Assembly: GCA_900660155.1 (NCBI GenBank)
Contig: CABFPE010000272.1
Span: 31,632-95,631, forward strand
Reading direction: 5' to 3'
DNA: 64,000 nucleotides
Origin: Hofstenia miamia
Lineage: Eukaryota; Xenacoelomorpha; Acoela; Hofsteniidae
Below, in pieces: positions 1 to 13,343 of the stretch. The notes beneath the pieces are model-generated. The model was not told the origin of the DNA. It saw nothing but the letters and a program-made list of their open reading frames with translations, and ran no database searches. Both the position numbers and the translations under genes were made by a program. Every line of letters starts with the position of its first letter. The first letter of the stretch is position 1.

Positions 1-110
1 AGTTTTTCATTCAGAATGCTGATATACTTGTCCGTGTTCATCTTAGCAACAATTATGACTAAGGTGCTTGGACGATGTTTGATTGCTGTTGAGGTTGAGG
101 TGTAGCAGAA
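1..110 (-). pseudogene. Possible Tc1/mariner transposase fragment
   Basis: The minus strand from about 110 to 1 reads open and contains VAKMNTDKYISILNEK. This resembles the block near the last catalytic acid of Tc1/mariner DDE transposases, where a GxMNxxxYxxIL pattern is common. The rest of the protein would lie outside the left edge, and upstream of this block the reading is unlike the family. The stretch is short, so this is a tentative plain DNA-transposon call. Confidence 0.35.
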
Positions 111-1459
111 TTGAATCTTGATGATTCTACAAGCCCTCTAAGAAATACCTTTTGTGTACAGAAAATCTGAACTCTTATGTCATTAATGTACTTAACAGTT
201 TTAAATTAAACCAGTTTATGGCATTTTTAATACAAATGAAGAGCCAGTTTCATTGAGCACTTTGATTGTGTATGATATAGTATTTGAGAAATATCCCAAT
301 TATGCAGACTTCAACAAAAACAGGGATGTGGCCAGCAACAAGCATCTGGGGGATTAAAATACCTCACATGTAGAAATCTACGATTTTTCTAGGATAAGTA
401 TGGACTTATTCAGTTATTTTTACAAAAAAGTGAGGAAGTTGTTTAAATTTCTCCTAAGAGAAAAGGACCTGTCTGTGTTAGATAGTGCCTTGTAATCTTT
501 TTGAGAAAAGTGGAGAGACATAATTAGCATCTGCACTGAAACAGTATTCATTTTATTTACTAACTGTGCACACATTTATGTATACTGTGGAAGCAGTTCT
601 TTCAACAGGAAGAATGGAGCCAAGCCCTATCTAAATTAAGAAAACAAAAAATAATTGTTATTTGTCACTTTATATTTTCTTGTCACCTCCTAAAATATAA
701 TGCTCAGTACGTCAGTGTAGCTTATTCCAGCGTTTCTTAAAATAGGTGTAACTATATTTGAGTTTGACAAAAATGGTTTCTACTTGTTTGAAATAATTCA
801 TTGAAGCTTAGTAAATTGATTTATAACATAAAAAATACACATATATTATAAAAAGTTCATTACATTGTCCTCTACAATTCAGTATTTTTTAAAATTTTTT
901 TAATACAAATCAATTTCTAATAAATCAGTATATGTTTCCTCACAAGTTGACCCAAAATTGTGGAACTTTAATTAGACACAAGTCAAATTATCTAATATAG
1001 ATGTCCAATGTTTAAAACATGTATAATTCTACTAACATGTTATCAAAGAGTTTTCCAATGCTTGATAAATACTCTAAGCACCATAAGTAGAAATGAAAGA
1101 CTATAATGCGCGATTATTTTTTATAGTGCGTGCATTATTAATACATTAAAAAATTTCCCTTCTGAACAAATTTGGCCATATATCTTTTCTAAACTGACAA
1201 AACGTGATACATTTCGCAGTCATACTTTAATTTATATTCAACAAATTAATAATTTTGCTAAGTAAGCAGAAAGAATTTTGATACTAATAGTTTTTCTTGC
1301 TTTTGATTCTTTTTACTGAAAATTATTGTCTGCTCCCCCCCGGCCAATCTGTTCTAACAATTTTAAATGGGTAGTTTTGTCACAGTGCTCAAGACAAGTA
1401 TTCTGAAAGTGTCAAATTGTTCAGCTAAATAGTGCCAAAATAATTTTTTTGTAAAAATG
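111..1459. other. AT-rich sequence, no gene recognised
   Basis: I see no coding region, RNA gene or terminal repeat here. If the minus-strand signal exon at 1900-1948 belongs to an intact gene, this stretch would be part of its first intron. Confidence 0.5.
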
Positions 1460-2455
1460 GGATGCTTTGAATTTGCTATATGTTAGTGAATTATATTTGA
1501 TTCAAATTTCTTTCTTAATTTGTTCAAGTTACAATTTGTTTTGTTTTTTTTTCACTTTGTCGACCTACCACATTGAACATATGAGGAAAAATCTGGTAAT
1601 ACTATTTTGATGCACATTTTGATAAAAAAACTATGAGGCTCTCTAAATTGGCATACATCAATTTTATTTCTATGCAGCAAATATTCAATTGCACTAAAAA
1701 ACAAATATAAAGGCAAATACAAACACGAATTTTGACAAATAAAAAATCAAACCAAATCAAATAATTTTAGTGCTGCTGTGAAATGTCATAGCCTCGATGA
1801 ATTTGTCTGATAGATTAATAAAAGCGTCCGATATGCATTGAGTGTTATTTATTCATGTGTTTGTATCAAATTAAGATATAAATATTAAGATATTCTTACC
1901 AATAGTGATATGTATGAGAAAAACCAATATACATGTGGCCCCCTTCATGACTTTCCAATAAATTCCAATAAGACGTTAACGTAAGCATCTGCGCTTAATG
2001 TGAGTTAATCAAAACAACATAATTACAATTGGTGTTACAACAACAGGTTTCCATCCAAAAGGAGACTAATGATTAATTACAATTCTTGTCTGAATTATGG
2101 CCACTAAGATAATCTTAATGCAAATTAACCAAAGTTAGTAAAGGAAGATGACAAACTTGATCATTTACAATTGTACATTGTGCTTGACAAATAAACTTCA
2201 TTGGAATATTTGTTGCAAATAAACATTCTTGGTATATTTGGACAACATTGAGATGCAATTTTAAATTGAAATTGCCATTAGGCAAATGTATGGTTGATTA
2301 AATTTTGGACATAATGTGAAATATATTTTATTTAAGAACATTTCTAGTACATTTATATTATAAATTTCAACTTAAAAATATCTGAACATGTGCATGAAAA
2401 TTCTTATCCTTACAAATGTGAAACGCATTTAGAGCATAATTCCGAACATTATATA
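1460..2455 (-). repeat. Left arm of a 53-kb-spaced inverted duplication carrying a signal-peptide exon
   Basis: Read on the minus strand, this matches 54770-55719 on the plus strand. From about 1460 to 2060 I see no difference by eye. From about 2060 to 2455 the match drops to roughly 90 percent with small indels. The repeat covers the upstream region, the first coding exon and about 440 bp of the first intron of a secreted-peptide gene. A third, more diverged copy of the same unit lies at 55733-56330 (+). Confidence 0.85.
1900..1948 (-). CDS. Signal-peptide first exon of a secreted Cys-rich peptide paralogue (partial gene)
   Basis: On the minus strand an ATG at 1948 opens MKGATCILVFLIHITI and ends after one base of the next codon at a GTAAGA donor, leaving phase 1. 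An in-frame TAA lies 36 bases upstream of the ATG, so this ATG is the first available start. The peptide has a basic residue followed by a hydrophobic core, typical of a eukaryotic secretory signal. The exon is identical to 55232-55280 and close to 55844-55892. Later exons would lie to the left, and none is visible in 1-1899. With the first intron of the right-hand gene about 7 kb long, they are probably outside the window. That the exon is functional is inferred from its conserved frame and splice donor. Confidence 0.7.
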
Positions 2456-2741
2456 TATTTTATTGCTCTTTGAATTTAGTCTTTTTTTGATATGTGTAAG
2501 GGGAAAGCTAGTAAACGGTTCAAAATTAAAAATTACAATGTAAATATATTTAATTATAAGTTGTCCTTTGCGGAATTAAATGTGACGTGAAGTGTAAAAC
2601 AGTTGCAACTCTTTTGTTAGATGAAAAAACTACAAGCGCTCTAAAATTTTAAGGTAATCAGAAAAAGATTTTTTATAGATCTGTGCGATTTCACTTCTCA
2701 TAGTGCATTGCTATGGTGGAATATTCTCTTCAAGATGCATG

Positions 2742-2776
<35 letters not shown>

Positions 2777-3565
2777 CAGTGGTTTTGCCAGGTTCTTTAA
2801 CAAATAGCTTGAGCACTTAGGGGGTAGCTAATAGGATGTTGTGAAAATAATTCTTTTAATTTTGAAAATTTTAAGTTCCAAAAAGCTGCCTATACTTCTA
2901 AAACCACGCTTTCCACCTATAGTTTTTTAGACTGGTATTGACATGAATATGACAACAATGCCTACATTATTTAAGCACAGATATCAATAAATAGGTCTAA
3001 CACAGTTATTATTCTGATATGTTCAGAAAATGATATTAGATGGTTCCAAATGAAAATTCAAAGATTCTATAATATACTTGTTTTTTACAAATGAATCAGT
3101 GTGAACAATTATTTGGCACTAAGAGTAGTAAAGTTAAGGAATGTTTTGTGAATTGAAAATAAACTTTATAATATATTATTTGAAGGGGATACACAATGCA
3201 AAAAATATTAAAGCATGAACATAGTGGATGATATTGTATTTGAAAAAAATAGTATTAACTTTAAGATGACATTAATTTAAAATTATTCAAGTTTAAATTT
3301 AAAATTAAATTATGCATTGTAACTTACAACAAAAATTGATTTGCTTTGTTTAAACCTCTTTGGTAAAAATTACATAGTAATGAACTAATACTAATAAATT
3401 TGTTTCAGTAAAATGGAAAAACCCATATTTCGTTTAGACTTTGCAATTTTTAAGTAAAAATATTGGTTTTTTTATCATTGCAATTCTGAAAAGGATATGT
3501 TTATGCAACATTTCAATTCAAGTTAAAATGAAATGTAATTTTAAAATCAGAAGGATCTACAATGA
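2456..3565. other. AT-rich sequence with a TA microsatellite
   Basis: No gene is supported. A (TA)n microsatellite with one interruption occupies about 2742-2776. The rest is low-complexity AT-rich DNA. Confidence 0.5.
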
Positions 3566-5032
3566 GTAATGGGGTTCTTTACTATTTCAGCACCTTTATC
3601 CCCAGGCTAGCAGAAAAATCAGCAAAGATGGAAAACCTATTGAGAAAAATCTACCATTTGTAGGGACATGGGAGGAGCAGGAGGAGCTCGACCTCATATA
3701 GAAGGAATTAGCAAGGGCACCAGTATTAAATACTCCTGGCTACTCTAAGATATTCATACTTGACTGTGATGTGAGCAAAGTTGTGATCAGAGCTTGTCTA
3801 ACACAAATAAAAAATGGAAGGGAAGAACCAGTCCAATGATTCAGTAGGAAACTTAGAGAAGCTGAGAAGAACTGCGGATTGTTAAAATTGGAGATGTCTG
3901 CACTGGTGGTAAGTATAAAAAAATTCCGTCATTTCCTGATCAGAAAGGAATTTTCATAAGAACAGACAACACAGAACTGTCACTTTTAAAAAAATTTTCT
4001 CGTGATAAATCGTCAGTGTTATCCAGGTGGATTGAAATTTTAAGCAAATACAGATTCACAATTGAACAGAGACACACCCAAGGAAGATGGAGATAAAGTA
4101 AAATTCGAATTTCTTTCACATAATCAATACAAAGACCTACCAAGGATTAATGTTGACAGAAAAAGCCATGCAATAATCCCCATTACAAAAGCAATGCACA
4201 GACACCCTATTGGAGCACATAAGACAAAAAAAATTAAAGCCCCAGAAAAGCTCATAAACAGAGAGGCAAACCCATATTTTTGATGATACAAATGGAAGAT
4301 CAATGAAAGTGGCCTATTATAGAGAGATGGACAAAGCAGAAGGATTATGATACCAGAGTATTACAAGAGAAACCTTGCAAGGAAGATACATGATAAGGGT
4401 CATGTGGGGTTGAGCCAAAAAACTGATATTTAACTCTAAATATATAATTATCTGAATATGGAAAGTGGTTGAGGATGTCATAAATAAATGCACAAACTGT
4501 TTACTCAACAACAAATTACAGTTCTTGAAGCAGAACACACATCTAGAGAAGATAATCAATGTGTCAACAAATGAGATCATGCACATTGATTTGGAAACAT
4601 TATCAAAGAATGATGAAGAATTTCAACATGCATTAATCATGATCAGCATTTTCACAAGGTATTGCAGAATAACCCCTCTCAACTCAACAACAGCAAAAAC
4701 AGTGGTAGAGAAGATCATAAAGGAATGGAAACTAAAATTTGACCCAATGGAAAAAATATCACTGATAGGGGGTGTAATTTGAAAGTAAATTATTTGATGA
4801 GTTAACAAAAATGATGGAGTTCAAGCATGGGAAAACAACAGCATACCACGCCCAGACAAACAGAGCCACAGAGAGGCTGAACCAAATGTTGATCAAATTA
4901 ATTAGAGTAATAACATCCAGTGATCATAGAGTACTTCTACAACACACCAGTACACTCAACAACAGGAATCACACCGTTTAAAGTGATGTTTAGCAGGGAG
5001 GCATTGACCCCACTATCCATGCAGTATACAAC
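3566..5032 (+). mobile_element. Ty3/Gypsy-like pol remnant (RNase H to integrase), fossil
   Basis: Plus-strand translation shows the end of reverse transcriptase/RNase H (TFIP-type motif, then a WEEQEEL-like stretch), then an integrase core-like segment at 4465-4782 with an HxDxE pattern, and a piece of the integrase C-terminal part near 4970-5030. The segments align in order with the better copy at 5964-7900, so the family assignment is firm. The copy is old and broken in many places. It ends abruptly where an LTR begins at 5033. Confidence 0.8.
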
Positions 5033-5263
5033 TGTAGCATCATCCACATAAATCTAAAATAAGCTGCAAAACGTTGAGCAGAAGGGATTAAGATCAAAGA
5101 AGAGATGATTAAAAATATTGTAATCAAATCAATTATAGAATTATTTAAGATTTATTTGTATTATGCAACCAAGAAACAATATGTGTCAAAAAGAGATATT
5201 TGTATCTGTCAATAAAAATACTTTTTGACTAAATGACGCTTTCATTATTTTCAGCTGCCATCT
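5033..5263 (+). repeat. Partial LTR (type A), plus orientation
   Basis: It begins TGTAGCATCATCCA, the same start as the LTRs at 15704 and 46237. The following 230 bp are nearly the same as 15704-15950. Only the first part of the LTR is present before pol sequence resumes, which points to recombination between element copies. Confidence 0.75.
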
Positions 5264-7905
5264 TGGCAGAAGTTAGAAAGGTGCCCGAGCAGCTGAAAGA
5301 TTAATATAATCACATACTGGAAGAATTAATCGACAACAAAATTATTTGGCCAAGCAAGAGCCCATATGCAGGCCCAACCATGTTCATAAAACAGGGAAAC
5401 AAGTATCATTTATGCATTGATATTAGCAAGTTAAATGAAATGATGAAAAAGGACTCATACCCTTTACTGCAAATAGGGGATATGCTCTACAAAGCCAGTA
5501 AACACAAATACTTTACAACACTGGATTTATGTAAGACCTACTGGCAAGTAAAGATGGAAGAGGAAAACATTGAGAAGACAGCATTTATAACTCAATATGG
5601 GCTATATGAATGGATATATATGGCGTTTGGACTCTGTAATGCACCAGCAACCTTTCAGAGGTACATAATGAAGGTACTAAAAAATAAGACACACAGAATG
5701 AAGGAAGGGGTTGACGCCTATATAGATGACATCATAGTCACAAGCGACACAGTCTAAGAACACCTGGAAAAATGGGAAAGAACGCTAACAATCCAAAAAA
5801 CACAGGACTTTGTATTAATTGAAATAAGTGTGACATTCTCAAAGAGAAAATAGTGTTCCTCAGAAGAACGATAGAAAAGGGCAGAATATGCATGAATGAC
5901 AATGCTAGAGAAATGATCTGAAAGATAGAAAAACCGAATAATAAGAAAGACATACAGAGAATTATGGGATTCTTCTACTATTACAGAACTTTTATTCCAA
6001 ACATAGCTGATAAGACGGCGAAGATGACCAGATTGATGAGGAAATCAGTGCCATTCGTATGGACTTGGCAGGAGCAGGAGGAACTGGACAATATCAACAC
6101 ACCAGATTACAATAAAAAATTCATACTAGATTGCGACACAAGCAAGGTGGCAATTTGAGCAACACTTGGTCAAATAAAGAACGGAAAAGAGGTACCCATC
6201 CAGTTTTTTAGCTGCAAACTGAGGGCAAGCAAAGAAAATTTCGGCTCTACTAAGGTAGAGATGCTCGCATTGATTGAGAGTATTAAGAAATTTCGACATT
6301 TCCTCATTGGTAGAGAATTTAGAGTACAAACAGACAATAGCGGATTGGCATGGCTAAAGAAGTTCTCCGGGGATAAGTCCGGAATAGTGTCATGGTAGAT
6401 TGATTACCTAAATGAGTTCACATTTACAATCGAACACAGGAAAGGTACATTGCATAACAACGCGGATTTCTGGACATCATTGCCCAAATACCAGAGAGAT
6501 GCAGTGAAAACAGATGGAGAGAAAAAGCAATTCCAGTTCTTACCACACACTGAGTACAAAGGACTGCCAGAGATAAACTGGACAAAAAAGGTGAAGCAGT
6601 ACTACTGATACTTATGAGGGAAGAGATATCTGAACAAGAAACAGTAGACAAACAAAGAGATGACATAATCCTTGGTGAAATTATAAGAAAGATCAGGGAA
6701 CTTTGGACAACACTATCCAAAATAACAGCAGGATATTATGAATGCTATAAATGGAAAATCAACAGGAACGGGCTATTGTACATCAAAGCTGGTAATAACT
6801 GGATTGCGATTACTGATTACTTTAAGAGAGAACTAATATGAAAAATACATGAGAAAGGTCATTTGGGAATTACACAGACAGAGAAGACGTTCAATGCTAG
6901 ATTCATAATGACAGCCATGAGGAAAATAGTCAAGGACATCATTATTAAGTGCATGACATGCCTCCTCAATAACAAACAACACTTTCTGACACAAAGAGCG
7001 CCTTTAGATAAAATTATTGTGACTCAACCCAACGTAATAGTCCACATGGACCTGGAAATGCTATCAAAGGACGCAGAAGGATATCAATATTTACTGGTGA
7101 TGGTAGATAATTTTACTAAGTATGTAAGGATGGTCCCAATAGAAAATACCACGGCAGAAACCACAGCAGAGATAGTCTTAAAAGAATGGATACTGTGACT
7201 AGGGCCAATGGAAATGATTATAACAGATAAGGGGCCCCAATTTGAAAGTGGACTTTTCCAGGAAATGGCAAAGCTCCTGGAAATTGCACATGAACAAAAA
7301 CTGCGGATCATCCACAGGCCAACAGGGCAGTGGAGTGACTCAATCGAACACTAATCAAGCTAATCAGAGTAGCAACAATGAGGATAGGAGGAAGTAGATG
7401 GAGAGAGGTTATCGAAATGATTGAATACTATTATAACACTTTGGTGCATGCAACAGCTGGAGTCTCACCATTCAAGGCAATGTTAAGAAGAGAAGTGGCG
7501 ACCCTGCTTTCAATGTAATACACAAACTATAGTGGAAAGTAGGACAACACATACGTACAACAACTGAAAGACCAAATTACAGGGATTCATGAAATGATGT
7601 GTCACAAAATAAGAAAATCAGCAGTGAGACAGCAACACAATTACAATAAAAAAATTTATGGTCACACACACAAAGTAGGAGATAAAGTATACGTTTCCAC
7701 ACTGATTAAACTCACAGACACAAACCAAGTCCAGAAGTTAAAAACAGTATGTTCTGGCCCCCACATGATAACACAAACACTACCAAACAATGAACATATG
7801 TTAGACAATAATAGACTATTACATTTTCAAAACCTTAAGAGGGCAACAGCAGACATTGAAGAGATGAAGATAGATGAGAATGCTGAATTCAAAATATGCT
7901 GAATT
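5264..7905 (+). mobile_element. Ty3/Gypsy-like pol (RT, RNase H, integrase), fossil
   Basis: This is the best-preserved pol in the window. Reverse transcriptase at 5264-5757 includes the substrate-binding LDLCKTYWQV block, the FGLCNAPATFQ block and the catalytic YIDDI. RNase H spans about 5960-6600. An integrase zinc-binding region follows, with a C-x2-C near 6950 and a core domain from about 6990 to 7260 showing HMDLEM and the later TDKGPQFES block. The integrase C-terminal part runs to about 7902. Domain order RT-RNase H-IN places it in Ty3/Gypsy rather than Copia. The element is broken at a modest number of places. Gag and protease are not seen immediately upstream. Confidence 0.9.
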
Positions 7906-10900
7906 AATGGGAATGAAATTATATATGATACATATGATTTAGACAGCCTGCATGAAGAAGAATTCGACAATGAATACACAGGGGAAGAGTGTTGCCCCAG
8001 AGGACAGCAAGAAATAAACCTATATATGACCCTGAAACATTGGATATAAATTTACTAACTGCATTTAGAAAATTAGAGGAAAATGATGCACCCCCTGATG
8101 AAGAAGAGAGTGCACAGAAACCAACAACTGGAGGAGCTCTCAACCACAAACAGGAGAAGGAGAGTTTGAAGAAGTTCTCAAACCAGATGTTGACTCAAGG
8201 GCAGAAGGGACGAGAATGAAGAACCAATGAACAGATGATGGAGAGTGAGAAGGCGTCCTAGTAGTCCCCAAGGTCCATTCAAGGGCAGGGAGACCAATGG
8301 ACGAGAAGCCTCTCCCACCAGGGATCTGCACTGCCGATTCAAGGGCATGCAGAAAACTGGTGCACAGCACAACTTTCCCTCCCAGAGTCCACAACGCTGA
8401 TTCAAAGGTGGTGAGACATGAGGAGTTGCAGGGGAAGGTGTAAGTGGTGGAAGAACCATGGAAATACTGAAGCAATTCAAAGCTGACGTTATCCCAATTG
8501 GAACCACACCTGGTCAGGTGCTGATAGGAGTAACTGTGAGCCGATTCAAGGGCAAATCAGTAGAAACTATTAGCACAGATTCACAGCCTTTGGACTGTGA
8601 AGCAAACACCAGCTAACTACCATTAAGGATGACTCAGCTGCACGCTTCCTTGGAAACTACTTTGGAAAGAACATTATGATCAAAAGAGAGAGAAAAGCAG
8701 ATGTTGAAAATCAATGGAGAAACCCTACATCCTTACTTTATGGGAACATCAAAAATGCCTTACAATGCGTTTGCAAAGTTATCCTCAGAAACAAAAGCAC
8801 ATATATGGAAAGTCACAAGAACTGAAGGGAAGAATCTACTGATAGTGCACAATGCAAATAATAGACCTAAAGTGAATGTGATTATAAGCTACCCTCAAGA
8901 GATGAATGAAACACTAGAGAGACCATACATGCAAAGCACAGTGCACACACTATCAACAAATGAAGACATCCCTGAGCACCTAAGAGAAGCATTCATGTCA
9001 ACCAAAAATATCTTCCCATGGGAGAGAACACCAAGAACGACGACAATCCCAGAGCTAATACAATTTGATTTACAGATAGACTACTGGGCACAAATCTACA
9101 GAATCATGGTAGATCCATGCATCACAATCGACCTCTATACACAAACAAAAACAATAGAATTAACGTCAGACACAGATGGAATCGAAAAGGCCAACACATT
9201 ATTCATAAAGTGCAGTCTGACACAGAGACAAGAGCACCTCCAACAAATTCAAACAATATGGAGAAACATGAAATTACAACAAATAGTAGAGGAAGGTTGG
9301 CCAGAAATAAAAATGAAAGCACTGTCATGGAAATTTCACAAGTTGGGGGAAATGGCATTATTAGAAGTGAACAAAGCTTATGAGCTTAACACAAAAAAAG
9401 ATTTCAAACACTTATTATTCAAAGAAAAGAATGCACCAGAGGTACGCCACAGAACAACTGCATGGATACTAGCAATTTTTACAACTGAAGAGGCAGAACT
9501 GAAACTCCTGATCTTGCAACACACCCGGCACAAGTTAGCAAAGGTGAAAAAGTACAAGATAGCAATAGCTCTGATAAATATGCAAACAAAAAATTGGCTA
9601 CTAAAAGGTCACACAGGAAANATGCTATAAATGGAAAATCAACAGGAACGGGCTATTGTACATCAAAGCTGGTAATAACTGGATTGCGATTACTGATTAC
9701 TTTAAGAGAGAACTAATATGAAAAATACATGAGAAAGGTCATTTGGGAATTACACAGACAGAGAAGACGTTCAATGCTAGATTCATAATGACAGCCATGA
9801 GGAAAATAGTCAAGGACATCATTATTAAGTGCATGACATGCCTCCTCAATAACAAACAACACTTTCTGACACAAAGAGCGCCTTTAGATAAAATTATTGT
9901 GACTCAACCCAACGTAATAGTCCACATGGACCTGGAAATGCTATCAAAGGACGCAGAAGGATATCAATATTTACTGGTGATGGTAGATAATTTTACTAAG
10001 TATGTAAGGATGGTCCCAATAGAAAATACCACGGCAGAAACCACAGCAGAGATAGTCTTAAAAGAATGGATACTGTGACTAGGGCCAATGGAAATGATTA
10101 TAACAGATAAGGGGCCCCAATTTGAAAGTGGACTTTTCCAGGAAATGGCAAAGCTCCTGGAAATTGCACATGAACAAAAACTGCGGATCATCCACAGGCC
10201 AACAGGGCAGTGGAGTGACTCAATCGTCATCCACAGGCCAACAGGGCAGTGGAGTGACTCAATCGAACACTAATCAAGCTAATCAGAGTAGCAACAATGA
10301 GGATAGGAGGAAGTAGATGGAGAGAGGTTATCGAAATGATTGAATACTATTATAACACTTTGGTGCATGCAACAGCTGGAGTCTCACCATTCAAGGCAAT
10401 GTTAAGAAGAGAAGTGGCGACCCTGCTTTCAATGTAATACACAAACTATAGTGGAAAGTAGGACAACACATACGTACAACAACTGAAAGACCAAATTACA
10501 GGGATTCATGAAATGATGTGTCACAAAATAAGAAAATCAGCAGTGAGACAGCAACACAATTACAATAAAAAAATTTATGGTCACACACACAAAGTAGGAG
10601 ATAAAGTATACGTTTCCACACTGATTAAACTCACAGACACAAACCAAGTCCAGAAGTTAAAAACAGTATGTTCTGGCCCCCACATGATAACACAAACACT
10701 ACCAAACAATGAACATATGTTAGACAATAATAGACTATTACATTTTCAAAACCTTAAGAGGGCAACAGCAGACATTGAAGAGATGAAGATAGATGAGAAT
10801 GCTGAATTCAAAATATGCTGAATTAATGGGAATGAAATTATATATGATACATATGATTTAGACAGCCTGCATGAAGAAGAATTCGACAATGAATACACAG

Positions 10901-12539
10901 GGGAAGAGTGTTGCCCCAGAGGACAGCAAGAAATAAACCTATATATGACCCTGAAACATTGGATATAAATTTACTAACTGCATTTAGAAAATTAGAGGAA
11001 AATGATGCACCCCCTGATGAAGAAGAGAGTGCACAGAAACCAACAACTGGAGGAGCTCTCAACCACAAACAGGAGAAGGAGAGTTTGAAGAAGTTCTCAA
11101 ACCAGATGTTGACTCAAGGGCAGAAGGGACGAGAATGAAGAACCAATGAACAGATGATGGAGAGTGAGAAGGCGTCCTAGTAGTCCCCAAGGTCCATTCA
11201 AGGGCAGGGAGACCAATGGACGAGAAGCCTCTCCCACCAGGGATCTGCACTGCCGATTCAAGGGCATGCAGAAAACTGGTGCACAGCACAACTTTCCCTC
11301 CCAGAGTCCACAACGCTGATTCAAAGGTGGTGAGACATGAGGAGTTGCAGGGGAAGGTGTAAGTGGTGGAAGAACCATGGAAATACGGAAGCAATTCAAA
11401 GCTGACGTTATCCCAATTGGAACCACACCTGGTCAGGTGCTGATAGGAGTAACTGTGAGCCGATTCAAGGGCAAATCAGTAGAAACTATTAGCACAGATT
11501 CACAGCCTTTGGACTGTGAAGCAAACACCAGCTAACTACCATTAAGGATGACTCAGCTGCACGCTTCCTTGGAAACTACTTTGGAAAGAACATTATGATC
11601 AAAAGAGAGAGAAAAGCAGATGTTGAAAATCAATGGAGAAACCCTACATCCTTACTTTATGGGAACATCAAAAATGCCTTACAATGCGTTTGCAAAGTTA
11701 TCCTCAGAAACAAAAGCACATATATGGAAAGTCACAAGAACTGAAGGGAAGAATCTACTGATAGTGCACAATGCAAATAATAGACCTAAAGTGAATGTGA
11801 TTATAAGCTACCCTCAAGAGATGAATGAAACACTAGAGAGACCATACATGCAAAGCACAGTGCACACACTATCAACAAATGAAGACATCCCTGAGCACCT
11901 AAGAGAAGCATTCATGTCAACCAAAAATATCTTCCCATGGGAGAGAACACCAAGAACGACGACAATCCCAGAGCTAATACAATTTGATTTACAGATAGAC
12001 TACTGGGCACAAATCTACAGAATCATGGTAGATCCATGCATCACAATCGACCTCTATACACAAACAAAAACAATAGAATTAACGTCAGACACAGATGGAA
12101 TAGAAAAGGCCAACACATTATTCATAAAGTGCAGTCTGACACAGAGACAAGAGCACCTCCAACAAATTCAAACAATATGGAGAAACATGAAATTACAACA
12201 AATAGTAGAGGAAGGTTGGCCAGAAATAAAAATGAAAGCACTGTCATGGAAATTTCACAAGTTGGGGGAAATGGCATTATTAGAAGTGAACAAAGCTTAT
12301 GAGCTTAACACAAAAAAAGATTTCAAACACTTATTATTCAAAGAAAAGAATGCACCAGAGGTACGCCACAGAACAACTGCATGGATACTAGCAATTTTTA
12401 CAACTGAAGAGGCAGAACTGAAACTCCTGATCTTGCAACACACCCGGCACAAGTTAGCAAAGGTGAAAAAGTACAAGATAGCAATAGCTCTGATAAATAT
12501 GCAAACAAAAAATTGGCTACTAAAAGGTCACACAGGAAA
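6742..12539 (+). repeat. 2.88-kb direct tandem duplication joined at a single N
   Basis: The sequence from 6742 to 9620 restarts after one N at 9621 and runs to about 12539. The offset is 2880 bp at first and 2919 bp after a short internal duplication. Only a few substitutions distinguish the two units. The single N exactly at the joint suggests overlapping contig ends that were never merged, though a true recent tandem duplication is not excluded. Confidence 0.9.
7906..9620 (+). mobile_element. Third coding region of the Gypsy-like element, first copy (fossil)
   Basis: Downstream of integrase and on the same strand, open stretches continue. They begin with an acidic N-terminal part (about 7920-8210), then a low-complexity part built on a repeated (A/V)(D/H)SRA motif about every 20 codons (8170-8560), then a 309-codon open frame at 8701-9630. 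I see no signal peptide, membrane segment or fusion-peptide-like stretch, so it does not look like an envelope gene. The same region recurs in at least four other places in the window. Function is unknown. The copy stops at a single N at 9621. Confidence 0.75.
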
Positions 12540-13343
12540 GCCGGAGTCACCAAATAGATCAGAAAAGCCAGTACAAATGATGGAAAAAATACTTAGTCAA
12601 ATGATAATGAATGAAAATCTGATGGGAAAGATGTCAGTAATAAGCATTGCTAACAAGACGGGGATATGCCCCAGTGAAATCACCATATTTGATGGACCAA
12701 TGAAAAAGTACATGTGGGGAGCAATATCTGAAACATGCATGAAACAATTGGAACATCAACCATTGCTGACAACAAAAAGAAATTATCAAATGAAAACTGG
12801 CAAGCACAGCCAAGATTAGAAAAACATTAGCGTAAAAAGATGTGCAGAAAACTCTCAACTGTGAAATGGAATGCTATGAACAAGATGATGAAATGAGGGC
12901 ACATAACAGAACTGGTGGAAGTCTGCAAAATGGTCATGAAATCCCAAGCAGAGATGATATTATCTCCTAAAACGCAGCAGACAATCAACAGAATAAATAT
13001 CAAGAAATGGGGAGAAATCAGCCTAGCAAGGACAATAGAATGGATAGATACTGATGATGAACTGTTCCTAATTGAAATCATAGTCATGAGGGAAGCCAAA
13101 AATATCAAGGAAAGAAACTTCCAGAATATTAGAGAACAACAAATGGTGGCAACAATGAAGCTCATGTTTATGGAAGTGTTCAAATTATCAGAATTGGAAG
13201 TGCTACTGAAACCATACAATCATTTAGCTGTAGATGTTGAGTGTATAACAGCAAGAATAGACATCAAAGAAGAAATACAATTAAAATTAGTCTGGAGGAG
13301 ATTGACACAAGTGTTTTGGAACACCATCTTGGTTGCCAAAGTG
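9622..13343 (+). mobile_element. Second copy of integrase plus third coding region of the Gypsy-like element (fossil)
   Basis: This repeats the integrase and third coding region of 6742-9620 and continues past it. The open frame at 11620-12819 has 399 codons, against 309 in the first copy before the N. A further open stretch at 12915-13379 carries the next part of the same product (NIKERNFQNIREQQM, then a PYNHLAVDVECITARI block), which is also found at 25620-25900 (+) and 42650-43085 (-). The copy is broken in several places and interrupted at about 13344 by an LTR-like insertion. Confidence 0.8.

Noticed and set aside
8140-8507. Minus-strand open frames of 109-111 codons, repeated at 11059-11426
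   Set aside because: They are the reverse of the repetitive part of the plus-strand third coding region. They recur only because the region is duplicated.
7906-9620. Envelope gene after pol
   Set aside because: No signal peptide, membrane anchor or fusion-peptide-like segment is visible, so the region is described only as a third coding region.
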